Positions 57,218 through 64,000 of a DNA stretch of 64,000 nucleotides are shown in pieces. The translations under genes and the position numbers were made by a program. Within the stretch, counting starts at the first letter, position 1, and each line of letters starts with the position of its first letter. The notes below the pieces were generated by a model. That model worked only from the letters and a program-made list of their open reading frames with translations, had not been told where the DNA came from and searched no databases. Source of the DNA: Pseudolabrys sp. (lineage in GTDB: Bacteria; Pseudomonadota; Alphaproteobacteria; Rhizobiales; Xanthobacteraceae); NCBI GenBank assembly GCA_017849615.1, contig JAFIGS010000011.1, positions 372,001-436,000 on the forward strand, read 5' to 3'.

Positions 57218-58216
57218 TTACTGGACGTTACGCACCAGCTCGAGCACCTTGACCGCGTTAGGGCCAAGGTCTTTTGCCAACTTGTCCTGGATCGGCTTGC
57301 TGATCTGCGCAAAGCCGGTCTTGTCGACGGTTTTGACAACCTTGACACCGATTTTCTCGAGCCTCGCGAGTGCTTCGTGCTCGAGCTTGAAAGCGGCTTC
57401 GGGCTCCTTCTGCGACACTTCATCGGCCGCGGTCTGCACCCATTTCTTCTGCTCGTCGGTCAGGCTCGACCAGGCTTTGTCGCTGATGAACAACGCAGAG
57501 TGGTTGGCCTCGTGCTCGGTGAGCGAAATCACCGGTGCCGGCTCGTAGTGTTTGTTGACCAGATAGTTATTGATGCCGTTCTCGGCCATGTCGACGACGC
57601 CGGTCTGCAGCGCTGTGTAAACTTCGCCGAACGGCATGTGCACGACCTGTGCGCCATAGGCCGGGAACAAGGTGTCCTCGGTCACTGTGGCCTGCACGCG
57701 CACTTTCACGCCCTTGATGTCCGCGAGCTTCTCGACGGGTTTCTTGCCATACATATGCCGCAGGCCCTGAGAGCCGAGGGCGATCATGTGAGCGCCCTTG
57801 ATCTTGGCGGCATAGAGCTCGCGCATGGCCGCGATGACCTTCGCATCGGCAAGCACCTTGATGGCATGGGCCTCGTCGCGGAAAATGAAGTGCAGGGAGA
57901 ATACGCCCGACTCCGGCTGCGCCGTCGAAGCATTCGCAGTCGACAGGATCACGAAGTCGATGTCGCCAGTCTGCACCTTCTGCATGGTCTGGGCTTCAGT
58001 ACCGAGCTGCGCGCTTGGATACTGGTTGATCGACATGGTGCCCTTGCTCAACTCCTGCAGCTTCTTGTCGAACATCGCGGCGCCGATGCCATAGCCGCTC
58101 TGCTTGGGCTGGTCGTAGGCGAAGGAAAATTCGCGCTTCTGCGCCGACGCGGGCGAGGCCAGCATGGCCGCCGCGGTGAGTAAGATGGCGAGTGTCGACA
58201 ATTTGCGGATGAGCAT
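57218..58216 (-). CDS. TRAP transporter substrate-binding protein (DctP family), locus 3
   Basis: 332 aa. Signal peptide MLIRKLSTLAILLTAAAMLASPASA, then FSFAYDQPKQSGYGIGA. DctP core segments are ISQ-type INQYPSAQLGTEAQTMQKV, LADIKGVKVRVQATVTEDTLF (substrate Arg) and FGEVYTALQTGVVDMAENG. The start is ATG 58216 with AGGGAGGGAG upstream. The longer frame to 58501 crosses the operators and the regulator gene. Confidence 0.9.
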   Translation of the reverse strand: MLIRKLSTLAILLTAAAMLASPASAQKREFSFAYDQPKQSGYGIGAAMFDKKLQELSKGTMSINQYPSAQLGTEAQTMQKVQTGDIDFVILSTANASTAQPESGVFSLHFIFRDEAHAIKVLADAKVIAAMRELYAAKIKGAHMIALGSQGLRHMYGKKPVEKLADIKGVKVRVQATVTEDTLFPAYGAQVVHMPFGEVYTALQTGVVDMAENGINNYLVNKHYEPAPVISLTEHEANHSALFISDKAWSSLTDEQKKWVQTAADEVSQKEPEAAFKLEHEALARLEKIGVKVVKTVDKTGFAQISKPIQDKLAKDLGPNAVKVLELVRNVQ

Positions 58217-58293
58217 CGGACTCCCTCCCTGAGAGTGTTTGATCATGCCTGTGGCCCGGCATTTTTCTTTGGAGTGTGCCGCGGACTTTTCAA

Positions 58294-58307
58294 TATTGTC
58301 AACAATA
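58294..58307. promoter_or_regulatory. GntR operator candidate 1, locus 3
   Basis: TATTGT-CA-ACAATA, an inverted repeat 78 nt upstream of the dctP ATG. Same half-site (ATTGT) as the repeat at 58357-58368. Confidence 0.6.
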
Positions 58308-58356
58308 CGGCGAGTATTAATGCGCTGCAGCGCAAAATAACACGTGGCGCGGCCAG

Positions 58357-58368
58357 ATTGTCGACAAT
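58357..58368. promoter_or_regulatory. GntR operator candidate 2, locus 3
   Basis: ATTGTCGACAAT, a perfect 12-bp palindrome. Its centre is 62 nt (about six helical turns) from that of site 1, so two bound dimers would sit on the same face and could loop the DNA. Confidence 0.6.
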
Positions 58369-58382
58369 ATAGCGTTTCGGAC

Positions 58383-59084
58383 CTATTCGGCCGCTGGCGT
58401 CTGCGAGACGAGGTCGCCGGCTTCGCGGAGCCGGCCGAGATACTTCTCCTTGTTCGGCCGCAAATGCTGCACGCACAGTTCGGCCAGGGCCCAGCTGTCA
58501 CGGCCTTTAAGCTGCTCGATCATCAGCTCATGTTGCCGGCGCGAGGCTTCCAGCGCTTTGGGATCGGAGAAAGTGACGGTGCGGATCACGTAAGTGAGGT
58601 CCATGTACTGCTTCACCAGCGCCAGCAGGTGGCTGTTGCTGCACAGCGCGAAGATCGCCAGATGGAAGCGATCGTTGCAGGCATGGATGCCACGCAGGTC
58701 GCCGGCCTTCACGCAGGCGGCGTAGTCGCGCTGGATCGCTGCGATGCGCGCGACGTCGTCCGTTTCGGCCGGCAGGCGGATGCGCAAGGCGGCCTGGCGC
58801 TGGATCATCTCGCGGACGTCGTAGATCTCCTCCACCTCGGCAATGGTAAAGGCGCGCACCGCCGCGCCGACATTGCGGGTGTGGACCAGGATGCCTTTCT
58901 TCTCCAGCCGGGCGAAGGCCAGGCGGATAAAATGGCGCGAATGGCCGAAGCGCTCGAGCAGAGCTTCTTCGCGCAGCCGCTCGCCGGGCTTGAGGCGGCC
59001 GAAGATGATGTCGCTCTCCAACGCCTCGGCGATTTCCTCGTCGGGGGTGCGCTTGTGTTGCGGGCTTGCGGCGTCGCCGACCAT
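58383..59084 (-). CDS. GntR-family transcriptional regulator (FCD subfamily), locus 3
   Basis: 233 aa from ATG 59084 (MVGDAASPQ). The winged helix at about 17-85 includes LKPGERLREEALLERFGHSRHFIRLAFARL. The FCD domain (about 90-215) includes NDRFHLAIFALCSNSHLLALV and RRQHELMIEQLKGRD. It lies just upstream of dctP on the same strand, with two ATTGT-N2-ACAAT sites in between. The longer frame to 59750 runs into the dipeptidase gene in another frame. Confidence 0.88.
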   Translation of the reverse strand: MVGDAASPQHKRTPDEEIAEALESDIIFGRLKPGERLREEALLERFGHSRHFIRLAFARLEKKGILVHTRNVGAAVRAFTIAEVEEIYDVREMIQRQAALRIRLPAETDDVARIAAIQRDYAACVKAGDLRGIHACNDRFHLAIFALCSNSHLLALVKQYMDLTYVIRTVTFSDPKALEASRRQHELMIEQLKGRDSWALAELCVQHLRPNKEKYLGRLREAGDLVSQTPAAE

Positions 59085-59173
59085 CGTTGACCTTGTCGTC
59101 CGGCGAATGCGGCCGGACCTCGCCAAAATCATAGATGCATAAGCGGGAATGCGGCAACCGGTTCGCGCCGGCC

Positions 59174-60229
59174 CTAACCGATCGTCCGCTCCAGCAGATC
59201 GAGCCAATTTTCCCACGCGATCCTGGTCATCAGCGCGTCGGAATAGCCCCTGGTGCGCAGCGCCTCGAGCAGTACGGGCAGGCCGGCCGCGGAGCCGATA
59301 GCCTGCGGCACCGTGGCGCCATCGAAGTCGGAGCCCAGGCCGACATGATTTTCGCCGAGCTTCTCGAGCAGATAATCGAGGTGCTGCACCATCAGCGCGA
59401 TATCGGTGTCGCCGCGCATCTGGCCGTCGGGGCGCAGGAAGCCGGTGGCGAAGTTGAGGCCGACCATGCCGCCGGTATCGCGAATGGCGGCGAGCTGTTT
59501 GTCGGTAAGGTTGCGCGGCGAGGGGCACAAGGCATGGGCGTTGGAATGGGTCGCCACCAGCGGCGCCTTCGATAGCCGCGCCACATCCCAGAAGCCTTTC
59601 TCGGTGATGTGCGACAGGTCGATCAAGATTTTCATCTCGTTGCAGGCGCGCACGAGGGTCTCGCCGGCGGCGGTGAGACCCTCGCCGGTGTCGGGACTGG
59701 AGGGAAAGCGGAACGGCACGCCGTGGCCGAAAATGTTGGGCCGGCTCCACACCGGGCCGAGCGAACGCAAGCCCGCGGCATAGAGCACGTCGAGGAAGTG
59801 AAGCTTTTCGTCGATGGCCTCGGCGCCTTCGATATGTGGCACCACGGCGAGCGCGCCGCGCGTCATGGCCGACCTGATTTCCGCAACGTTGCGGCAGATC
59901 GAGACCGCACCCTGCGATGCCCGTTCAATTCGCACAAGAATGGCGAGCTCGCCGGTTACCGAGACGCGCGCCTCATCCATCGGCAGCGGCGGCGGCAAGG
60001 CGCGGGACAGGACGCCGCTGGCGGGATCGGTCCTGTTCGCGGCGCGCGGCGACGGCGAATAGAGCGCGAACAGGCCGCCCGCGAGACCGCCGGCATGCGC
60101 CTTCTTCAGGTCGATGTGCCCGGCATCCTCGCCATTGAGGAAGTCCGCGACGGGATCAGCGGCGGCCGAGAGGTAGAGACGCAGCAGAACATCGTTGTGG
60201 CCGTCGAAAACCGGGGTCAGCGGGCTCAT
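59174..60229 (-). CDS. Membrane dipeptidase (M19, renal dipeptidase family)
   Basis: 351 aa. Metal ligands are His11 and Asp13 (FDGHNDVLLRL), Glu in VVPHIEGAEAID, His in LIDLSHITEKGFW and His in VATHSNAHAL. GLGSDFDGATVPQAIG is also typical. No signal peptide is present, so it is likely cytosolic, as in most bacterial members. It hydrolyses dipeptides, including D-amino acid ones. Its place upstream of the GntR gene does not by itself tie it to sugar-acid use. Confidence 0.9.
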   Translation of the reverse strand: MSPLTPVFDGHNDVLLRLYLSAAADPVADFLNGEDAGHIDLKKAHAGGLAGGLFALYSPSPRAANRTDPASGVLSRALPPPLPMDEARVSVTGELAILVRIERASQGAVSICRNVAEIRSAMTRGALAVVPHIEGAEAIDEKLHFLDVLYAAGLRSLGPVWSRPNIFGHGVPFRFPSSPDTGEGLTAAGETLVRACNEMKILIDLSHITEKGFWDVARLSKAPLVATHSNAHALCPSPRNLTDKQLAAIRDTGGMVGLNFATGFLRPDGQMRGDTDIALMVQHLDYLLEKLGENHVGLGSDFDGATVPQAIGSAAGLPVLLEALRTRGYSDALMTRIAWENWLDLLERTIG

Positions 60230-60286
60230 CCAGATCGCCTGTCGTTACGTATTGATCCGGCGCGACTTTAGCACGGACGGGGCGCG

Positions 60287-60451
60287 ATGGTTCCAGAGCC
60301 GCGCTTTGCGCAATTGACCCTCGGACGAAAGAGACGTCATGGCGTCGCGCGCGGGATCATCCGAACTCACCACTTGCGCGCGCTTCTGCTTGCGGTCGCC
60401 GCGGCGATGCCGCTTGGCGCGCCGGTTGTCGTCTACGCCGCCGGCGTCTGA
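60287..60451 (+). CDS. Possible 54-aa small membrane or exported protein
   Basis: ORF from ATG 60287 to TGA 60449-60451. The first half is basic (LGRKRRHGVARG) and the second hydrophobic (LRALLLAVAAAMPLGAPVVV), like a signal anchor. No clear ribosome site. Real coding status is uncertain; it is the only plausible content of the gap before the tRNA. Confidence 0.25.
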   Translation: MVPEPRFAQLTLGRKRRHGVARGIIRTHHLRALLLAVAAAMPLGAPVVVYAAGV

Positions 60452-60500
60452 CCGGCGGGGGTGCGCCCAGTCAGACGCTATGCTACAGGCTGGTCCGCAC

Positions 60501-60577
60501 GGTCCCGTAGCTCAGCAGGATAGAGCAGCGGTTTCCTAAACCGAAGGTCACAGGTTCGACTCCTGTCGGGACCGCCA
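60501..60577 (+). tRNA. tRNA-Arg (anticodon CCU)
   Basis: Cloverleaf: acceptor GGTCCCG pairs with CGGGACC, D arm GCTC...GAGC, anticodon loop TTCCTAA with CCT at 34-36, T arm CAGGTTCGACTCCTG, and an encoded CCA end. It decodes AGG. No integrase gene or duplicated tRNA 3' end is seen beside it. Confidence 0.95.
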
Positions 60578-60794
60578 TCACGCCGACTGAAGGTTTTCGG
60601 TCCGGCCCTCATCGCCAATTGCAAGAGCCCTTGGAACCATAACGGGTACCGGCGTTCTGGCTCTGATCAGCCAGTAACCTCGTGCGGCACCGCATAACCC
60701 CCTGTTCCCCCACATTAAATACGTCATGCCGACGTCATGGCCGGGCGCTAGCCGTGCGCAGCCGCGTGTGCGGCGTCGTTTTGGGATCGACATC

Positions 60795-61025
60795 ATGACT
60801 GAGACCTTTGTAGCCGACCCTGTGGCCGTCGCCGCGCTCCCCGTTCAACGGCAGGGCCGGCCGAACCGGTGCGCCCATTGCGGACGTCCATTCGGTCTGG
60901 TGCGTCACCGGCTGGCCAACCGGCAGCTCTGTTCCAGCCCCTGTCTGACCGCCGAGAGCCAGCGGGTGCAGCGCGCCTTGCGGGAAAAAGTCAGCCGATT
61001 CGTGCAGCTCCCCGGCGGGTGCTGA
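60795..61025 (+). CDS. Small hypothetical protein with Cys4 zinc-ribbon-like motif
   Basis: 76 aa from ATG 60795 (MTETFVADP). CAHCGRPFGLVRHRL and QLCSSPC supply CxxC...CxxxC, a likely zinc-binding treble-clef or ribbon. A basic helix follows. The role is unknown. An ATG at 60726 in frame would add 23 residues of low similarity to anything. Convergent with phnM. Confidence 0.55.
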   Translation: MTETFVADPVAVAALPVQRQGRPNRCAHCGRPFGLVRHRLANRQLCSSPCLTAESQRVQRALREKVSRFVQLPGGC

Positions 61026-61035
61026 CGCAGCTCGC

Positions 61036-62178
61036 TCAGGCGACGCGGCGGCCGGCGCTCCACACCGCGCGCACCGCCGCGCCGTCCGGCGAGACATGCA
61101 CGCGAATAGCGTCGGCCCGCTTGCCGACGGCGATCTCGCCGCGATCGCCGAGACCCACGGCTTCGGCCGGCGTCTTCGACACGGTTCGCACGGCGGCGGG
61201 CAGATCGTAATTCGGCGCCTGCTTCGGCAGCATAAGCGCCGCGAGCAACAGGCTTGCCGGCACATAGTCCGACGACATCAGGTCGAGCAGACCGGCGCGC
61301 GCGAGTTCGGCTGTGGCGACGTTGCCGGAATGCGAGCCTCCCCGCACGAGGTTCGGCGCACCCATCATCACCTTGATGCCGTTGGCGTGCAGGCCCTGCG
61401 CCGAGGGCACATTGGTCGGAAACTCGGCGATGGCGACCTTGTCGTGTATGGCCTGCTGAACGTGCTCGGCTGTCGTGTCGTCGTGGCTGGCCATGGGCGT
61501 GCCGTGCTTTTGCGCCAGCTCGACCAGCCCCTTGTAGTTCTCCGGCGCGTACTTTTCCGAATGCGCGATGCGGCGGGCGAACATTTCGTCCAGCGCGGCC
61601 TCGCTCATGCCGCCGCTCTTGCCCTGATAGTATTCGCGCAGCTTCTTCGGGTCCTGGAATTGGCGCTGGCCCGGCGTGTGATCCATCAGCGACAGCAGGC
61701 GTACGTCGGGACGGCCGATCAGTTCGGCGGTGTCGATGACGACCTTCGGCATCGGCACTTCGCAGCGCAGATGCAAATAATGATCGACGCGCAGCAGGCC
61801 GGCGGCGCGGGCCTTGTCGATGGCGTCGGACAGCATGGCGGCTTGGCCGTCGGCAGCTTCCGCGCCTTCCTCGCGCCAGACCCGCAGCGAATCCAGCACG
61901 GTGGTGATGCCGCTGGTGGCGATCTGCGCGTCATAGGACACGACGGCGGAGACAGGGTCCCACTGCACCCTCGGTCGCGGCTGCACATGCGCCTCGAGAT
62001 GATCGGTGTGCAGTTCGACCAGGCCGGGCAAGAGAAGGTCGCCTTCGGCGTCGGTGCCCTTCTCGGGCGCCTTGCCTTCGCCGATCTCGGCGATGCGGTC
62101 ACCGTCGAAGGCGACATAACCGCGTTCGATCACGTGGTCGGCGAGAACGATGCGGGCATTTTCAATGATCTCGGACAT
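61036..62178 (-). CDS. phnM: Alpha-D-ribose 1-methylphosphonate 5-triphosphate diphosphatase
   Basis: 380 aa amidohydrolase-fold enzyme of the C-P lyase pathway, releasing pyrophosphate. Metal ligands lie in GLVELHTDHLEAH. Then come HYLHLRCEV, SLMDHTPGQRQF, MASHDDTTAEHV and FPTNVPSAQGLHANGIKVMMGAPN. APNLVRGGSHSGN and SSDYVPASLL are diagnostic for PhnM. It follows phnL by 21 nt. Confidence 0.95.
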   Translation of the reverse strand: MSEIIENARIVLADHVIERGYVAFDGDRIAEIGEGKAPEKGTDAEGDLLLPGLVELHTDHLEAHVQPRPRVQWDPVSAVVSYDAQIATSGITTVLDSLRVWREEGAEAADGQAAMLSDAIDKARAAGLLRVDHYLHLRCEVPMPKVVIDTAELIGRPDVRLLSLMDHTPGQRQFQDPKKLREYYQGKSGGMSEAALDEMFARRIAHSEKYAPENYKGLVELAQKHGTPMASHDDTTAEHVQQAIHDKVAIAEFPTNVPSAQGLHANGIKVMMGAPNLVRGGSHSGNVATAELARAGLLDLMSSDYVPASLLLAALMLPKQAPNYDLPAAVRTVSKTPAEAVGLGDRGEIAVGKRADAIRVHVSPDGAAVRAVWSAGRRVA

Positions 62179-62199
62179 GATTTGAAGAGCTTCGGATCT

Positions 62200-62895
62200 C
62201 TATGCGGCAGTGGCAAAACGGGTGACGTCGACGGCGACATCGGCGATGTCGTCGCGGACCTGCTCGTCGTGAACGATGGCGACGATGGCGGCGCCGCGGC
62301 TTTTGCGCTCGCGCACGATATCGACGACCACGGCGCGGTTTCTCGCGTCGAGCGAGGCGGTCGGCTCATCCAATAGCAGGATCGGGTGTTCGGGCAACAG
62401 CCCGCGCGCCAGGTTGATGCGTTGCTGTTCCCCGCCGGAGAAGGTCGCCGGCGGCAGGCTCCACAGTCGCTCCGGCACATTGAAACGGGTGAGCATGGCG
62501 GCGGCAGCGGCGGCAGCTTCGGCGGCAATGACACCTTCGGCTATCAGCGGCTCGGCGACGATGTCGAGCGCGGAGACGCGCGGCACCGCGCGCAGGAACT
62601 GCGTGACGTAGCCGAGCGCGCGCTGGCGGACGGCGAGGATGCGGCGCGGCGGCGCGGTGGCGAGATCGACCGTGGTATCGCCGTCGCGCACCAGGATGGC
62701 GCCCTGGTCGACGCGGTAGTTGCCGTAGATCAGCTTGAGGATCGACGACTTCCCGGCGCCGGACGGACCGGTGAGCACGACGCATTGCCCGGCCTCGGCG
62801 GCAAGATTGACATCGCGCAGCACCGGCAGCTTGAGCCCGCCCTGGAGGTGCATGGTGAAGGTCTTGGCGACGTCTTTGAGTTCAAGCGCGGGCAT
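62200..62895 (-). CDS. phnL: Phosphonate C-P lyase system ATP-binding protein PhnL
   Basis: 231 aa ABC-type ATPase. Walker A GPSGAGKSS at 43-51, signature FSGGEQQRINLARG, Walker B ILLLDEPTASLD. There is no membrane partner: PhnK and PhnL bind the PhnGHIJ core rather than act in transport. phnK lies 3 nt upstream. Confidence 0.94.
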   Translation of the reverse strand: MPALELKDVAKTFTMHLQGGLKLPVLRDVNLAAEAGQCVVLTGPSGAGKSSILKLIYGNYRVDQGAILVRDGDTTVDLATAPPRRILAVRQRALGYVTQFLRAVPRVSALDIVAEPLIAEGVIAAEAAAAAAAMLTRFNVPERLWSLPPATFSGGEQQRINLARGLLPEHPILLLDEPTASLDARNRAVVVDIVRERKSRGAAIVAIVHDEQVRDDIADVAVDVTRFATAA

Positions 62896-62898
62896 AAA

Positions 62899-63687
62899 TC
62901 ACACCGGCAAAATCGAGGACACGAGAAGCTGCGTATAAGGCTGATGCGGATCGTCGAGCACCTGATCGGTAAGGCCGGCCTCGATCACTTCGCCGCCTTT
63001 CATCACCATGATGCGATTCGACAAAAGCCGCGCCACGGCCAGATCGTGCGTGACGATAATGGCCGCGATGCGCATTTCCGAAACGATGCGGCGCAAAAGG
63101 TCGAGCAGGCGCGCCTGCACCGAGACATCGAGACCGCCGGTCGGCTCGTCCATGAAGATGAGGCGCGGCGCGGTGACGAGATTGCGCGCGATCTGCAAAC
63201 GCTGGCGCATGCCGCCCGAATAAGTGCGCGGCGTGTCGTCGATGCGGTCTTCCGGTATTTCGACGCGGCCGAGCCAGTCGCTCGCGGTGGCGCGGATGCC
63301 GGCGTAATTGCGCTGACCGATCGCCATCAGCCGCTCGCCGACATTGCCGCCGGCGGAAACGCCCATGCGCAGGCCGTGCTGCGGGTCCTGGTGCACATAG
63401 CCCCAGTCCGTGCGCAGCAGGAAGCGGCGCTCCGGCTCGCTCATATCCCACAGGCTCTGCAGGCCGCCATCGCGCATGCGATAGAGGATGCGCCCGGCGC
63501 TCGGCTCGATCTGGGTGGACAGCATTTGCAGCAGCGTCGATTTGCCGGAGCCGGATTCGCCGACCACGGCCATGACCTCGCCCTCGTACAGTTCGAACGA
63601 GGCGTCGCGGCAGCCGAGTTGGCGGCCGTAATATTTGGTCAGGCCTTCGGCGATAAGCAGCGGCTTGTCATCTTCAAAAGAAATCAT
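62899..63687 (-). CDS. phnK: Phosphonate C-P lyase system ATP-binding protein PhnK
   Basis: 262 aa ABC ATPase resembling the oligopeptide transporter ATPases. Walker A GESGSGKST at 43-51, TDWGYVHQDPQHGLRM, signature YSGGMRQRLQIARNL, Walker B LIFMDEPTGGLD, and H-loop IIVTHDLAVARLL. It attaches to PhnJ in the C-P lyase complex. The ATG overlaps the stop of the upstream acetyltransferase gene (ATGA). Confidence 0.94.
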   Translation of the reverse strand: MISFEDDKPLLIAEGLTKYYGRQLGCRDASFELYEGEVMAVVGESGSGKSTLLQMLSTQIEPSAGRILYRMRDGGLQSLWDMSEPERRFLLRTDWGYVHQDPQHGLRMGVSAGGNVGERLMAIGQRNYAGIRATASDWLGRVEIPEDRIDDTPRTYSGGMRQRLQIARNLVTAPRLIFMDEPTGGLDVSVQARLLDLLRRIVSEMRIAAIIVTHDLAVARLLSNRIMVMKGGEVIEAGLTDQVLDDPHQPYTQLLVSSILPV

Positions 63688-64000
63688 GCGCTTGCCTCGC
63701 TGAAGACGACACGGAAGCTGTAGCCGTGGCGTTCGAATCCGATGTTCTCGTAGAAGGCGTGCGCCCGCTCGCGCTTGGCGTTCGACGACAGCACGATCTT
63801 GTAGCAGTGCTTCTCTTTGGCCCGCTCCATGGCAAAAGCCATCATGGCGCGGCCGACGCCGCGGCTGTGCAGGGACGGGCCGACCGCGACGTCCTCGACC
63901 ACCGCCGAGGGCGCGCCGAGATGGCCGAGATTGTCCATGATCAGCAGCGCGAAGGTGCCGACGATGCGACCATCCAGTTCGGCGATATAGAGCGTGTAGT
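63684..64000 (-). CDS. GNAT-family N-acetyltransferase, N-terminus outside window
   Basis: The reading frame is open from 64000 to the TGA at 63684, so the gene enters from beyond the right edge; the ATG at 63938 is internal. GNAT motifs are visible: AELDGRIVGTFAL, VVEDVAVGPSLHSRGVGRAMM (acetyl-CoA loop) and AHAFYENIGFERHGYSF. It is coupled to phnK by a 4-nt overlap. It may act like PhnO, which acetylates aminoalkylphosphonates, but the sequence alone does not prove this. Confidence 0.82.
   Translation of the reverse strand, partial: YTLYIAELDGRIVGTFALLIMDNLGHLGAPSAVVEDVAVGPSLHSRGVGRAMMAFAMERAKEKHCYKIVLSSNAKRERAHAFYENIGFERHGYSFRVVFSEASA

Noticed and set aside
60501-60577. tRNA-Arg as an island insertion site
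   Set aside because: No recombinase, no duplicated tRNA 3' end and no composition shift are seen on either side within the window.

Overview
This is a high-GC window from an alphaproteobacterium of the order Hyphomicrobiales (Rhizobiales), most like the Xanthobacteraceae/Bradyrhizobiaceae side of the order (Rhodoplanes, Pseudolabrys, Bradyrhizobium relatives). The assignment rests on gene orders that I know as typical of that group: mutT-argJ-parvulin/secA, xerD-small protein-aroK-aroB-CNNM, bolA-dnaJ-like-cobS-cobT, helicase-S4-fdxA-carD. It is also supported by the palindromic intergenic repeats and by the abundance of TRAP transporters with FCD-type GntR regulators. No database search was possible, so the genus is not claimed.

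Layout. 1-5.7 kb: mutT (cut by the window edge), argJ and a secreted parvulin on the minus strand, then secA on the plus strand. 5.7-9.8 kb: a compositionally different block of four c-type cytochrome genes on the minus strand. The first is a one-haem cytochrome fused to an outer-membrane barrel (Cyc2-like, broken by one frameshift). The other three are tandem di-haem c4-type cytochromes. A perfect FNR/FixK box lies upstream. The block is bracketed by two copies of the last 22 nt of secA, which looks like integration at the secA 3' end. 9.8-16.4 kb: a carboxylate catabolic locus (Asp/Glu-racemase-like protein, GntR regulator, citryl-CoA-lyase-like protein, PaaK-like CoA ligase, TRAP dctPQM). 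16.4-23 kb: a second locus (beta-hydroxyacid dehydrogenase, GntR, TRAP dctMQP on minus; PdxA-like dehydrogenase and amidohydrolase on plus).

23-53.5 kb is mostly housekeeping: YccF protein, L,D-transpeptidase-like lipoprotein, accA, a GNAT/cupin pair, xerD, shikimate genes aroK-aroB, a CNNM/CBS protein, bolA, a J-domain protein, cobalt chelatase cobS-cobT, a hybrid histidine kinase, rpmB, a Suv3-like helicase, an S4 protein, fdxA, carD, an extradiol dioxygenase, an M48 lipoprotein and a nuclease. 53.5-60.2 kb: a third TRAP locus with an IlvD/Edd dehydratase, a GntR regulator and an M19 dipeptidase. 60.3-64 kb: tRNA-Arg(CCU), a small zinc-ribbon protein, and the distal part of a C-P lyase operon (acetyltransferase, phnK, phnL, phnM).

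How it fits together. Each TRAP locus carries its own FCD-type GntR gene and has a candidate inverted-repeat operator in its control region. In all three, a strong hairpin sits between the binding-protein gene and the small membrane gene, probably to keep binding protein in excess. The most unusual element is the secA-linked cytochrome block, which could be a horizontally acquired outer-membrane electron conduit under oxygen control.
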